From Orientia tsutsugamushi str. Boryong (GTDB taxonomy: Bacteria; Pseudomonadota; Alphaproteobacteria; Rickettsiales; Rickettsiaceae), in assembly GCF_000063545.1 (NCBI RefSeq), contig NC_009488.1:1178001-1242000 (forward strand): DNA of 64,000 nt. The letters run 5' to 3'. A model generated the notes under the pieces. It saw only the letters and a program-made list of their open reading frames with translations, made no database searches and was not told where the DNA came from. Both the position numbers and the translations under genes were made by a program. Each line of letters begins with the position of its first letter. The first letter of the stretch is position 1. Shown here one piece after another: positions 29,881 to 40,093 of this stretch.

Positions 29881-30741
29881 TTATAATGGTTTAGCTATAT
29901 ATGCTTCATGACGTATGCAAAATTTTTGCCAAATTGATTTCCACCCCTTATCATGACTAATGGATTCAAACTTAATTACTTTTGCAAAGTTTACGTGTTG
30001 TACAAACTTATCAGCAATAAATGTGGGTACTATCTTGTCTTTCATGCCAGATAAATGAAGCTGTGGTATGTACTTAACTTGTTCAGCATAGTCAATAGGA
30101 TTAAGAGAATCTGTCATGTGAGGATTATTATGAAAATTATTAAATGCAATATGATCAAGATTACCAGCTATAGTTGTAATTGTCCTGACATTAGGGTTAA
30201 TTGCTGCAACTAATACTGCTAGTCCTCCACCACCAGAGTAACCAATAATATCACATGGTTGATTATTACTAATTTTTACAATAGCCTCATTGATAGCATC
30301 GACAATTTCTTTGGCAAATCTTTTGTTAGTCCAGTATTCTTTTACGCAATTTTGCTGCAGTGATAGAGGAGTATATTGGCAAGGCCTGGCTATATAAACC
30401 ACATTTGGTCGCGGATCAATAGTAGCAAGCTCTATTACCAACGGAAGTAATGGTGTCGGATTATTAGATATACTGTCATTATAATATATCAAGCCATCAC
30501 CTTCAATATAAAACACAAAGTTTGTATTTGGGTTTGTGATTTTATGAAAAACTGTAAGTAAGAACTTATTAGTTTTTATTATATCATGTTTCATTTCTGT
30601 ATTTTGAACAACTTTGTTTGCCCTATTTACACGAGCATTATAGCTTGTATTGATATAACTCGATAATAATAAACTTATAAGTAAGTTTATTAACACTAAC
30701 TCTAGATTTTTTTTTCGTGCCACAAATACAGAATAATTCAT
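29881..30741 (-). CDS. Alpha/beta-hydrolase-fold protein with an N-terminal membrane anchor
   Basis: 286 residues. Residues 12-32 are hydrophobic (signal anchor or signal peptide). The hydrolase triad can be placed: nucleophile Ser169 in IIGYSGGGG, Asp235 in SGMKDKIVP, and His263 in ESISHDKGW. An oxyanion-type loop is suggested by FYIEGDGL. Substrate is unknown; an esterase or lipase-like enzyme in the periplasm is plausible. The last five residues and stop (IAKPL) are encoded by the terminal repeat of the adjacent IS630 remnant, so the natural C-terminus has been replaced. Confidence 0.8.
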   Translation of the reverse strand: MNYSVFVARKKNLELVLINLLISLLLSSYINTSYNARVNRANKVVQNTEMKHDIIKTNKFLLTVFHKITNPNTNFVFYIEGDGLIYYNDSISNNPTPLLPLVIELATIDPRPNVVYIARPCQYTPLSLQQNCVKEYWTNKRFAKEIVDAINEAIVKISNNQPCDIIGYSGGGGLAVLVAAINPNVRTITTIAGNLDHIAFNNFHNNPHMTDSLNPIDYAEQVKYIPQLHLSGMKDKIVPTFIADKFVQHVNFAKVIKFESISHDKGWKSIWQKFCIRHEAYIAKPL

Positions 30742-30819
30742 AATTATTTTTATTAATGCTTATTACGTTTATTACTAATAACTAGTATACTCAAAAGTTC
30801 ATTTGAAATATTCTATAAG

Positions 30820-31287
30820 CTAAAATGGTAGATCATCATCATCTAGTGATTGACTTAAATTTGACTGTGTTTTGTTTTGAACAGACAGCGTATCACTTGG
30901 TGTTTTAGTATGAAGAGATGATGCATCACTAGAAGATTTTGAATCAAGCAAAATTAAACTCGCATTATAATTTTGTAATATTATTTCAGTGGTATATTTT
31001 TCTTGTCCAGATGAATCTTGCCATTTTCTAGTTTGTAAACTACCTTCAATAAGCACTTTACTACCTTTTTTAACATAATTTTTGATAATATTGACTATGC
31101 CATCATTAAATACTACTATACGATGCCACTCTGTTTTCTCCTTCTTTTCATTGCTATGCTTATCACGCCATGTTTCTGTTGTTGCTAAGCTAAATGCTGC
31201 TATCTCTTTACCGTCATTTGTTTTTCTAATTTCTGGATCATGACCAAGATTTCCTATTAATGTTACTCTATTTAAGCTGCCAGCCAT
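30820..31287 (-). CDS. ssb: Single-stranded DNA-binding protein
   Basis: Coats single-stranded DNA in replication and repair. 155 residues from ATG 31287, chosen because GGAG lies about 9 bases upstream; an in-frame start five codons earlier has no such site. The OB fold is normal (MAGSLNRVTLIGNLGHDPEI, EWHRIVVFND, GSKVLIEGSLQTRKWQD). A serine-rich linker precedes the acidic tip SLDDDDLPF that binds partner proteins. Confidence 0.96.
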   Translation of the reverse strand: MAGSLNRVTLIGNLGHDPEIRKTNDGKEIAAFSLATTETWRDKHSNEKKEKTEWHRIVVFNDGIVNIIKNYVKKGSKVLIEGSLQTRKWQDSSGQEKYTTEIILQNYNASLILLDSKSSSDASSLHTKTPSDTLSVQNKTQSNLSQSLDDDDLPF

Positions 31288-31446
31288 TACACTTTTCTCC
31301 AATAAATTTATGAAAACAACGTTTAATATAAGTTAAAATTTTATATTATGCTAATATTTTTTGTTATGTTTATTTTGAAACATGTTTTAGTAAGTATGAT
31401 ATACACTGATTTATATGAATCATGACTTACGAAAAACAAGCTTATA

Positions 31447-31590
31447 ACGCCAGATTAGGATAAGTGGAAATATGAAATTTAGAGAATAAAAGGTATACAA
31501 AGAGAGAATGTTGAGTTATAAAAAAAATTTAAATAAACAAGGAATAACCCAACATGAAAAAATGTATTATAACAGTATACTATTTAATAG
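31447..31590. repeat. About 144-bp repeat with one IS982-like end, copy 1
   Basis: Starts ACGCCAGATTAGGATAAG and contains GAATGTTGAGTTATAAA and TGTATTATAACAGTATACTA. The same sequence runs in the opposite direction at 39941-40083. No coding potential. Confidence 0.75.
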
Positions 31591-31697
31591 ACAATTTTTG
31601 CAAGATATATCACGAGTTGGAGAGAAAGAGGTTAATACCAAGTAGAGTAATCAAAGGAACAGAGATGGGAAGTTGTCCTTAGCTGAGTTATTAACAA

Positions 31698-31776
31698 TAG
31701 ACCTCTTTCGAAACTGGTTAAAGTAGTTCAAAATTATTGCTGACAAATATCGAAATAGACGTAAAAGATTCGGTCT
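31698..31776. mobile_element. Left half of a 143-bp element, cut by group II intron copy 2
   Basis: TAGACCTCTTTCGAAACTGG through AAAGATTCGGTCT matches the first 79 bases of the element and then meets the intron start GTGCG. The remaining half is not on the other side of this intron; a matching right half is beside intron copy 1 at 24316-24354. Confidence 0.88.
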
Positions 31777-33726
31777 GTGCGTCAAGAAAAGGTGAATTAA
31801 TCTTACTGGTGAAAGTCCAGTTATGGAAGGAGAAGCTAGATCCACCATATAGCGAGTCTTGTGCTGCTGAAGGTAACGACAGTAGTAAAGCGTAGACAGT
31901 GAAACATTCGAGCCGAAACCAAATGGTGAACGTGATAGCCCTGAAAGTGAGATGTAGTGGAAGCCGATATGTTCTAGCACATAGTAGGCAAAAGAAGATT
32001 GGAGGTCAAACTAGTAAAAATCCAAAAATTTTCAACCACCGGGGTCGCAGGCGTCAGCGAGTTTGTAAAGATTAATGACACAACTTGAGAAGTCCTTATA
32101 ACTCTTACGTAATTAAGTAAGTATTCAAAGTACAAGTGATGAAACATAAGGCTTTGGAGATGGTGTAAGGATGGCTGAGTTAGCCATAGTAGTGATGAAA
32201 CCTAGTAATGTGGGTGGAGCAAAGGGTTAGCAGAAAAGTAAGAATGCAAGAGGGAAACAATGGCTGTACACAGCATAGACAGAAATACATGGTTAACGAA
32301 ACTTGAGCGTATAAAGTTGCTATCATCGAAAAATCAAGACATAAAGTTTAATAATCTAAATCAAGACATAAAGTTTAATAATCTTGGACATATCATTGAT
32401 TTAAAGATGTTAGAAGAACAATATAAGGAACTCGATAGCAAGAAAGCGATAGGAATAGATGGTATAACCAAAGCTGATTATGGTAAGAAGTTGAAAGCAA
32501 ATCTGCTCTCGCTTCTTACTAGAATTCGCAAATGGCAATATCAAGCTAAACCTGCACGAATAACAGAAATTCCAAAAGAAGATGGAGGCAAAAGACCTTT
32601 GATAATATCATGTTTTGAAGATAAGATAATCGAGTCTACAGTAAGCAAGATATTAAACTCTGTGTTTGAGCCAATATTCTTAAAGTATTCCTATGGATTT
32701 CGACCTAAATTAAATGCACACGATGCTTTAAGGAAGTTAAATAGACTTACGTATAACTTCAATAAAGGGGCTATAGTAGAGATTGATATAACAAAGTGTT
32801 TCAATACAATCAAGCATTGTGAGTTGATGGAATTTCTAAGAAAGAGAATATCTGACAAGAAATTTCTAAGACTAGTTATGAAACTGATTGAAACACCAAT
32901 CATAGAAAATGGTACTATAGTTACTAACAAAGAAGGTTGTCGTCAAGGATCAATAGTTTCACCAATCCTGGCAAATGTCTTTCTGCATTATGTTATAGAT
33001 AGCTGGTTTGCAAAAATCAGCAAAGAAAACTTAATGGGACAAACAGGAATGGTGAGGTACTGCGACGATATGGTATTTGTCTTTGAAAAGGAAACAGATG
33101 CGAAAAGGTTTTATGATGTTTTGCCTAAAAGGTTAAATAAGTATGGGCTAAATATCAATGAAGCTAAATCACAAATGATTAAATCTGGTAGAGACCATGC
33201 TGCAAATTTAGCCAAACAAGACAAGAAGATCGCAAGTTATAATTTTCTTGGATTTACTTGCTATTGGGGCAAATCAAGATTTGGCACAACATGGAGACTA
33301 AAATATACCTCAAGGAGAGATCGTTTTACTGAGAAACTGAAAGGACTGAGAAAATATTTGCGTGGTCAGCTAAATACGCAAGACAAAACGCAGGCATTAT
33401 CACAAGTCATTAGAGTTATTAGGTGAATGGATCAACTATCATGGTATATCTGATAATAAAAGACGAGTAAGTTCATTTATCAACCAAAGTAAACGGGCAA
33501 TATATAACTGGTTTAATAGAATGGGAGGAAAACGTAAGATGAATTGGAAAAGACTAACCGAGATACTTAAAAGAGTAAATTTTCCTAAAATTGGAAAGAT
33601 TGTCTCAATGTTCTAGACAACAAATAAGGCATAATGCTTATCTTATTTTTGAGAGCCGGATGCGGTAATTCTGCAACTCCGGTTCTGAGGAGGGGCCTAA
33701 TTAAGCAATTGGTTAGGTCTACTCAC
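31777..33726 (+). mobile_element. Group II intron, copy 2
   Basis: Starts GTGCGTCAAG; domain V begins at about 33653 (GAGCCGGATGCGG) and the intron ends near 33726 (TCTACTCAC). About 1950 bp. It lies between half a 143-bp element and the broken end of an ankyrin gene. Confidence 0.9.
32260..33616 (+). pseudogene. ltrA: Group II intron reverse transcriptase/maturase, copy 2
   Basis: 388 residues in the first frame, with the RT core intact, including KRISDKKFLR, which copy 1 lacks, and the YCDD active site. The ribosome site is GAGGG before ATG 32260. As in copy 1 the first frame ends after IRVIR (33424-33426), and the X domain (HYHKSLELLGEWINYHG ... AIYNWFNRMGG) is in the +1 frame to 33616. 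Because both copies share the break, it is either an old mutation copied with the intron or a programmed event. Confidence 0.88.
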
Positions 33727-34283
33727 ACAACAACAAGATGTAAAGGAGTTAGGCCATGCACATTCTGCATATTGGGATCAGCATCGTGATCAAGTAGAAG
33801 CTGTACAATATCTAGGTTGTTAATAAAAGAATTTGCTGTACAATGTAATGGAGTTTGATCAACATTGTCTTTTACATTTGTATTAGCGCCATTCTTTACT
33901 AAAAACTTGATAATTGCATTTATATCGTCATTTACACTGTGGTTATTAGTCTCATGCTGTGTTAAAATCCCGACAGAATCTGCAATATTTTTACCATTAT
34001 AATTACCACCATCCGGAATAATAGACATATGCAAAGCTGTATGTAAAGCAGTGTGTCCACTATTATTTTTTGCATTGATGTCAGCTCCATTGTTCAGCAA
34101 AATCTTAGCAATAGGTATATTCTTATATTTTAAAGCAACAGATAAAGCGGTAATACCGTCTTTATATTTTGAATTGATAAGTGTACTATCATTATTAATA
34201 AGATGCTTCACTTTTTCAGTATCACCATCTTTAATAGCACGATGTAAAGCATATCTATATTTAGCCTTAGATTCAGACATCAT
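33723..34283 (-). pseudogene. Ankyrin-repeat protein, 3' end cut by group II intron
   Basis: 186 residues in at least four ankyrin repeats (DGITALSVALKYKNIPIAKI, NSGHTALHTALH, DQTPLHCTANSFINNLDIV, HGLTPLHLVVV). Orientia ankyrin proteins are usually secreted effectors, often ending in an F-box; that part is missing here. The last repeat stops two codons into the intron. If the flank of intron copy 1 (26279 onward) is placed after it, the frame continues DYCSNSRK and stops, which would give a short natural end. Confidence 0.82.
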
Positions 34284-34380
34284 TTTACTCCTGAAATTAT
34301 ACTATCACTATTGTAATATAATCTTCAGTACAGCTTTGCTTAGCAGCAAAGTATAGAACGATAAATAATTATTCATGAAT

Positions 34381-34400
34381 TTTCAACCTTTTTGAACCTT
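34381..34400 (+). promoter_or_regulatory. TTTCAACCTTTTTGAACC motif between ankyrin gene and replication gene A
   Basis: A single relative of the 11-bp repeats found upstream of int and of replication genes B and C, with partial dyad symmetry (TTCAA ... TTGAA). Confidence 0.3.
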
Positions 34401-34510
34401 CGCAATCTGTTAAATGATTATCATATAGCTTACAATATAACAAAAAAATAAATAAAGCACCATAATTTTTCTGAGTAGAATTTTGTATATCACTGCTATT
34501 AATCATTAAT

Positions 34511-36222
34511 CTAACTTGCTATAAACTCAACTAATTTCAACAAAAACCCTTGAGCTGCAAAAGCATGCTCTAGAATGTGCTTATAATTTGATTTGATATA
34601 GCTATCTGCAAAGCTTGTTAAAGCCTTAATGAATATCTTTTTATTAACATTATCTTCATTTACAACTTCTAATTTACTAAACCATGTTTTATCAATAACT
34701 TTCTTATATTCGTAATGTTGAAGTATGTATTTTCGTACTTTGAACAATATAGAGTTAGAACCTAGCTCTTTACTAAGTTCTGAAAGGTAATCTTCATCAC
34801 TTATTTGTTGCTGTAAAACTGTGGTTTTTTGATACTCCGTTGTGCTATTGGTAACTTGTTTTGATTCATCAAATGGTATAACTTGTAACTGCTCAATATC
34901 GTTGCCATGCACAGCTCATACCTCTTGTAGTATCTTGAATTTAATATGATCTGACAGTGAAATATTCTTAATCAACTTGATGTAATATTTGTTTTTAACT
35001 GCTGCTCCAAAATCACAAGATGTTAAAATTTGATAAGCAGTATCTGCTTCAAAAACTCCAGCTATTTTACGCTTCAACTGAGCCTTCATACTACGGTCTG
35101 TACCAGCTTCAATGTTTGCTATATACTGTTCTTTAAATCTTCCTACGTCATTAAATCGAAAATTTCCACTATTAGCCTGATCAGTAGTTAGTAATTCATT
35201 TGCTAACGCTTTTGCCATATAGTTTAGCACTGCTGTCTTATTTTCAAAATGACGTAGTAAATATTTATTTGATAACTTCAACAGTAATTGATTTATAAAG
35301 TATATGTTGAAGCTTCTACTAGACATACGTTGCAGTATAACTGCATCTTCTGGTGTTAGTGGATAAATAATCTGCTAGTCTTTTTCTTTTGAGCAAGCAT
35401 TCATTCTTTTCAACCTCTAAATCCTTAGTAATAGCTGGAGTTGCTAACTCACTATTTTGCTCATAATCCTTGTTTGCTTGCTTTTCATTACTAAAATCAC
35501 TAAGCTCATAGAAATTCAAATTCTGTTGTTGCTGTTGATCTTCTTTTTCATTTCCTACTAACTCAATTTCTATAAAATCATCAGATTCAGTATATTTAAA
35601 CTTCAAATTTTGCTGTTGATCTTCATTTTTATTTTGATCATTCTCTACTAACTTATCTTCAGTAGATCTAGATCTATTATTATTTTTTTATTATTATTAT
35701 ATCTATATATGTAGCTGCAATTTTTTGCAGGTTCACCTGCAAATTCTTGCAAATTGATGTGAAAATTTTTTTGTTGTAGAAGGACAATTTTTTCTTCTTT
35801 TTTTCTTTTTCAGTGGAACGCTGAAAATTTTTTAGAAGTTTTATACAAAGAATATTACGTACCTTGAGATTGCCTTTAATTATTGTTCTATTTTCAACTT
35901 TAATAAAACCTGCATTTCTTAATTCAACCAAGCATTGCCTAACTCTGCGGTAACGAAGGTTTAACTCCTTTTCAAAAAAGTAATAACTTTCCTGTAATTC
36001 ATCTATATCATTATTGTAATAGATCTGTAGTTTATATACTATCAATGATAGAAGCTGTTTAGATGTCTTGCTTAAAGCTTTAGCATTATCTCCAATCAGA
36101 TCTTTCCATTCTGCTGGAACAAAATTTCCAATAAAACGATAAAAAACAGTTGCATTATTGCTACTGTTATTATTAGCAATTTTGCAATTATTGCTTGCCA
36201 AATTACGCAAATCTCGCACCAT
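34511..36222 (-). pseudogene. Plasmid-type replication protein with DnaA_N-like domain, copy A
   Basis: Three to four consecutive reading frames that align with copies B and C. Start ATG 36222 follows GGAGG. The first part (to 35680) has a winged-helix-like region (SKTSKQLLSLIVYKLQIYY, then RYRRVRQCLVELRNAGFIKV). A second piece (35606-35319) ends STNTRRCSYTA, where the next piece (35340-34916: LTPEDAVILQRMSSRSFNIY ...) is in the +1 frame. An in-frame TGA at 34913-34915 separates the last piece (34912-34511), which resembles the DnaA N-terminal domain (VRKYILQHYEYKKVIDKTWF ... NKKIFIKALTSFADSYIKSN). Rickettsia plasmids carry DnaA-like replication proteins; the link is inference. Confidence 0.65.
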
Positions 36223-36390
36223 TTCAACCTCCAAAAATGTCAGGTATAGCAGGTGATTTAGGCAATTTTTGCTATCAAAAACCACGTTTTTATCCCGCGT
36301 AAATATAGCAATTTAGTAGCTATACTCAAAATTTAACACTCTGAAAGGCTTATAATAACTTAAGTAGTTTTAAATATTGAAAGGTATATA

Positions 36391-37087
36391 TTACATCGAT
36401 TCTACAAAGTTAGCAATTTGTCATAATAAACGTACCTCCAGCAATAGAGTTTTTAACAAAATTTCTAAAATTGGTAAAAATAGTTATGGCTGGTTCTTAG
36501 TCTTTAAGCTTCATCTTATAATAGACCTCTTTCGAAACTGGTTGACGTAGTTCAAAATTATAAATGCCAGAGATCAAATTAAATCTAAGACCTAATCTTT
36601 TACGTCTATTTTGATATTTATCAGCAATAATTTTGAACTACGTCAACCAGTTTCGAAAGAGATCTAATCAATAATAAAGGCGAAATAATGTCAGTTAAAA
36701 TTATTAAAGGCAATAAAAGCGACCTATCTGTATCTTCAGTTTTTTCTAAAGGCTTATCTGGTAAATTGTTTAGTGATAAAGCTTACATATCTAAAAAGTT
36801 ATTTCATCAACTGCTGACCAATTGTCTACGTTTATTTACTAATCTTCGTAAAGATATGAAAACATATTTATTGGACATACAAGATAAGCGGTTATTAAAT
36901 AAACGTTCTTTAATTGAGTCTGTCTTTAATGTACTAAAAAAACATATGCATTTAGAGCATACTAGACACCGTTCTCCTCTTAATTTCTTTGTTCATATAA
37001 TTGCTTCTCTTGCTAGTTATTCTATCTCTAAACTTAATCCCCATCCTATCTCTTCTTCTTCTCCTGACTCCTTATCCTAAATTGACG
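36391..37087 (+). pseudogene. IS982-family transposase, 5'-truncated and interrupted
   Basis: IDSTKL-like start at 36391, then KSSYGWFLVFKLHL, the 143-bp element, and KIMSVKIIKGNKSDLS-like sequence through KLFSDKAYIS, NCLRLFTNLRKDMKTYLLD and HRSPLNFFVHII. The end carries CCTTATCCTAAATTGACG. Its C-terminal half is the uninterrupted counterpart of the copy at 4628-5395. Confidence 0.87.
36522..36664. mobile_element. 143-bp palindromic element, inside IS982
   Basis: TAA at 36519-36521 and 36665-36667. The empty site CTTCATCTTATAATCAATAA is present as its complement at 5190-5211, confirming the insertion. Confidence 0.93.
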
Positions 37088-37704
37088 TTTGAAAGCAATA
37101 ACTTCAGATAGGCCATAGGCAATAATATGAAATTATCAGGAAAATGTAATACGTGAAACCCATACGTTACGTTTGATATAGCATGTGATGGAAACTGTGA
37201 TAACTAAACTACTGTGCCTTAACTTGCCCATCCTTAGAGGCGAAGATAATGGCAATATTTCTTTGTTAAATGACAAGATATACTTGCTAGCAATATTAGA
37301 GCAGCAAATATTAAATATACAGTACTGAATTGAGATTGTACTTAATGTAATGTATTAAAAATTATAACAAAAAATTGTGCTTTATATACCACTATGATTA
37401 TACTTTTCATTTCCATTACTCAGCTCTAATCTGCTAATTATATCAAACTCAGGTTATAATCAAGGTGTTTTAGACAAACTTTTACTAGATTTGATAAAAA
37501 TACTTTTTTCATCTAGTATATTTTTTACAGTTGTTGTTTTATAGTTACGATAAAGTAAGTGCACAGAGCCAGTTAAAGTAATTTTTGCGCGATTTAAAAA
37601 TTATATTTACCATATAGTATTTTAATGATAAAATTGCTTTTGATAATTTTATTAGTGATATATACTTCTAAAGTAACTTAAGTAATTACTTAAAATAAAA
37701 AGAT
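37088..37704. other. Intergenic region before greA
   Basis: No gene recognised. It is not similar to the repeat families of the window as far as can be seen; the greA-rpoH promoter must lie in its right part. Confidence 0.45.
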
Positions 37705-38184
37705 ATGGCAAGATTTCCGATTACTATAAAAGGGTTTCATAAGCTTGAGCAAGAACTTAAGCATTTAAAGTATGTTGAGCGGCTTAAGATTACAACAGAC
37801 ATATCTACTGCTAGAGAGTTTGGAGATTTATCTGAAAATGCTGAGTACAAGGCAGCAAAGGAAAGGCAGTTATTAAATGATAAAAAAATTTACGACTTAG
37901 AAAATAAATTAGCAAATGCAGAAGTTATTGAAATAACTAAGATTAATAGTAACTCAGTTAAGTTTGGGGCGCGAGTAGTATTATTGGACCTAGATACTGA
38001 AAAGGAAGTAGTATATCAAATTGTTGGAGAGTATGAAGCAGATATTACACAAAACCTTATTTCTATAGCATCTCCAATAGCACAAGCATTGATTGGAAAA
38101 AAGGCAGGAGATATTATTGAAGTTATTACTCCTAAAGGTGGAAGATTTTATGAGCTACTAAAAGTTCAATATGTTGATTTTTAA
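37705..38184 (+). CDS. greA: Transcription elongation factor GreA
   Basis: Rescues backtracked RNA polymerase by stimulating transcript cleavage. 159 residues, normal length. The N-terminal coiled coil has the acidic tip region (TAREFGDLSENAEYKAAKER), and the C-terminal FKBP-like domain ends SPIAQALIGKKAGDIIEV. rpoH follows after 46 bp, likely on the same transcript. Confidence 0.96.
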   Translation: MARFPITIKGFHKLEQELKHLKYVERLKITTDISTAREFGDLSENAEYKAAKERQLLNDKKIYDLENKLANAEVIEITKINSNSVKFGARVVLLDLDTEKEVVYQIVGEYEADITQNLISIASPIAQALIGKKAGDIIEVITPKGGRFYELLKVQYVDF

Positions 38185-38230
38185 AGTAATGCATTTAATT
38201 CATAGTTACATATAAAATAAAGAAATTGTT

Positions 38231-39130
38231 ATGGATAATGAAATAGATAATTTACCAATATCAGCTTCAGATACAGATAATGGATTTTATATTTACTTAC
38301 AAAAGATTAATAGAATTCCTTCTTTGACTGCCGAGGAGGAATATATGCTTGCAAAGTCTTATTTTGAGCAAAACAACTTAAAGGCAGCGCATTCATTAGT
38401 CAAAAGCCATCTTAAGCTGGTTGCTAAAATAGCTTTGTCTTATCGTGGCTATGGTCTTCCAGTAGTTGATTTAGTTTCAGAGGGGAATATAGGGTTACTA
38501 CAAGCAGTAAAAAAATATAATCCTGAACTTGGCTTTAGGTTGTCTACATATGCAATTTGGTGGATTAAAGCTGCAATACAGGATTATATTTTACGATCAT
38601 GGTCTCTAGTAAAATTAGGAACAACAGCAGCTCAAAAAAAACTGTTTTTTAATTTAGGTAAAATTAAAAATAAAATTACTAAGATGCATGCAAGAGCTAT
38701 TAATTCATCTGATTATAAGCAAATTGCTGATGAGTCAGGAGTATCAATAGCAGAAGTATCAGAAGTTAATCAACGATTATCAAACTCCGATCTATCGCTT
38801 AATACTCCTATTAGTTATCACGAAGATGATGCTACTGAATTAGTTGAATTAGTACCAGAGCATAGACCAAATCAAGAAATAATTTTAGCTAATCAGCAGG
38901 ATTTAAACTTAAAAAAAGAAGTTTTGGAAAACGCTTTACAAACTCTTACACAAAGAGAATTATATATTATTCGTGCACGAAAGCTACAAGATGAACCTGA
39001 TACGCTAGAAAAATTAAGTTTGCACTTTAATGTCTCCAAGGAGAGGATTCGCCAGATAGAAAGCAAAGCTTTTGAGAAGCTACAGCAGTATGCAATGAAC
39101 ACTAAGCATAAGTTATTACATTTTGTTTAG
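38231..39130 (+). CDS. rpoH: Heat-shock sigma factor sigma-32
   Basis: Directs RNA polymerase to heat-shock promoters. 299 residues. Region 2 is clear (GYGLPVVDLVSEGNIGLLQA, RLSTYAIWWIKAAIQDYIL), the RpoH box QKKLFFNL identifies it as sigma-32 rather than the housekeeping factor, and region 4 has the helix-turn-helix SKERIRQIESKAFEKL. Intact. Confidence 0.96.
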   Translation: MDNEIDNLPISASDTDNGFYIYLQKINRIPSLTAEEEYMLAKSYFEQNNLKAAHSLVKSHLKLVAKIALSYRGYGLPVVDLVSEGNIGLLQAVKKYNPELGFRLSTYAIWWIKAAIQDYILRSWSLVKLGTTAAQKKLFFNLGKIKNKITKMHARAINSSDYKQIADESGVSIAEVSEVNQRLSNSDLSLNTPISYHEDDATELVELVPEHRPNQEIILANQQDLNLKKEVLENALQTLTQRELYIIRARKLQDEPDTLEKLSLHFNVSKERIRQIESKAFEKLQQYAMNTKHKLLHFV

Positions 39131-39379
39131 TAATGTAGAGTAAGGCTTGATTTTTTTGCTGTAGTATAATATTTCAATTTCATTATTGCTATATAAGCTT
39201 TGATGCAAGATTTATACTTTATTACTTGAAGAACTAGATAATCTGTAAATTAAATATCAATAGTATAAATTAAACATTGTATTATCTTATTGTTTGCTAC
39301 TTATTACTATTTACTATTTCTATTTTTTAAAACTCTTCAAGCGTATTTTTCTTTTGCTATTTATTGTACCAGTAATTAA

Positions 39380-39522
39380 TAGACCTCTTTCGAAACTGGT
39401 TAACGTAGTTCAAAATTATTGCTGATAAATATTGAAATAGACGTAAAAGATTCGGTCTGAGATTTAATTTGATCTCTGGCATTTATAATTTTGAACTACG
39501 TTAACCAGTTTCGAAAGAGGTC
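39380..39522. mobile_element. 143-bp palindromic element beside IS982 fragment
   Basis: TAA at 39377-39379 and 39523-39525. To its right is the same part of IS982 that follows the element at 36664, but a dozen bases shorter, so this is probably the same insertion event followed by a deletion or rearrangement on the left. Confidence 0.9.
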
Positions 39523-39525
39523 TAA

Positions 39526-39940
39526 TAAAAGCGAAATAATGTCAGTTAAAATTACTAAAGGCAATAAAAGCTACCTATTTATAGCTTCAGTTATTTCTAA
39601 AGGCTTGTCTGATAAATTGTTTTGTGATAAAGCTTACATACCAAAAGCATTATTTCATCAACTGCTAACCAACGATTTACGTATGTTTACAAATCTTCGT
39701 AAACATACGCAAACATACTTATTGAACATAGAAGATAAGCTTTTATTAAAAAGATGTTCCTTAATTGAGTTGTCTTTAATGTACTAAAAAAACATATGTA
39801 TTTAGAGATACTAGACATCGTTCTCCTATTAATTTCTTGGTTCATATAATTGCTTCTCTTATACAACTTATTCTATCTCCAAACTTAACCCCTATTTATC
39901 TCCTCTTCTTTTCTTTCATCTATTCTATCCTAATCTGATG
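39526..39940 (+). pseudogene. IS982-family transposase C-terminal fragment
   Basis: Reads KIMSV-like start, KGLSDKLFCDKAYIPKALF, RMFTNLRKHTQTYLLNIED, then frameshifted KKHMYLE and PINFLVHIIAS, and ends TATCCTAATCTGATG. More diverged than the copies at 4628 and 36391. Confidence 0.82.
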
Positions 39941-40083
39941 TTTAAATAGTATACTGTTATAATACATTTTGTCATGTTGAGTTATTCCTTTTTTTTATTT
40001 AAATTTTTCTTTATAACTCAACATTTTCTCTTCCTATACCTTTTATTCTATGCCTTTCATCTTTTTCTTATCATAATCTGACA
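39941..40083. repeat. About 144-bp repeat with one IS982-like end, copy 2
   Basis: Inverted copy of 31447-31590, about 85-90% alike by eye. It joins directly to the IS982 end at 39940 and stops at TAATCTGACA near the pcuAC stop codon. Confidence 0.72.
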
Positions 40084-40093
40084 TTATTAAACT

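Noticed and set aside
31651-31980. 109-codon open frame on the minus strand in the intron 5' region
   Set aside because: It covers the structured RNA part of the group II intron and a 143-bp element half; it is a by-product of conserved RNA sequence.
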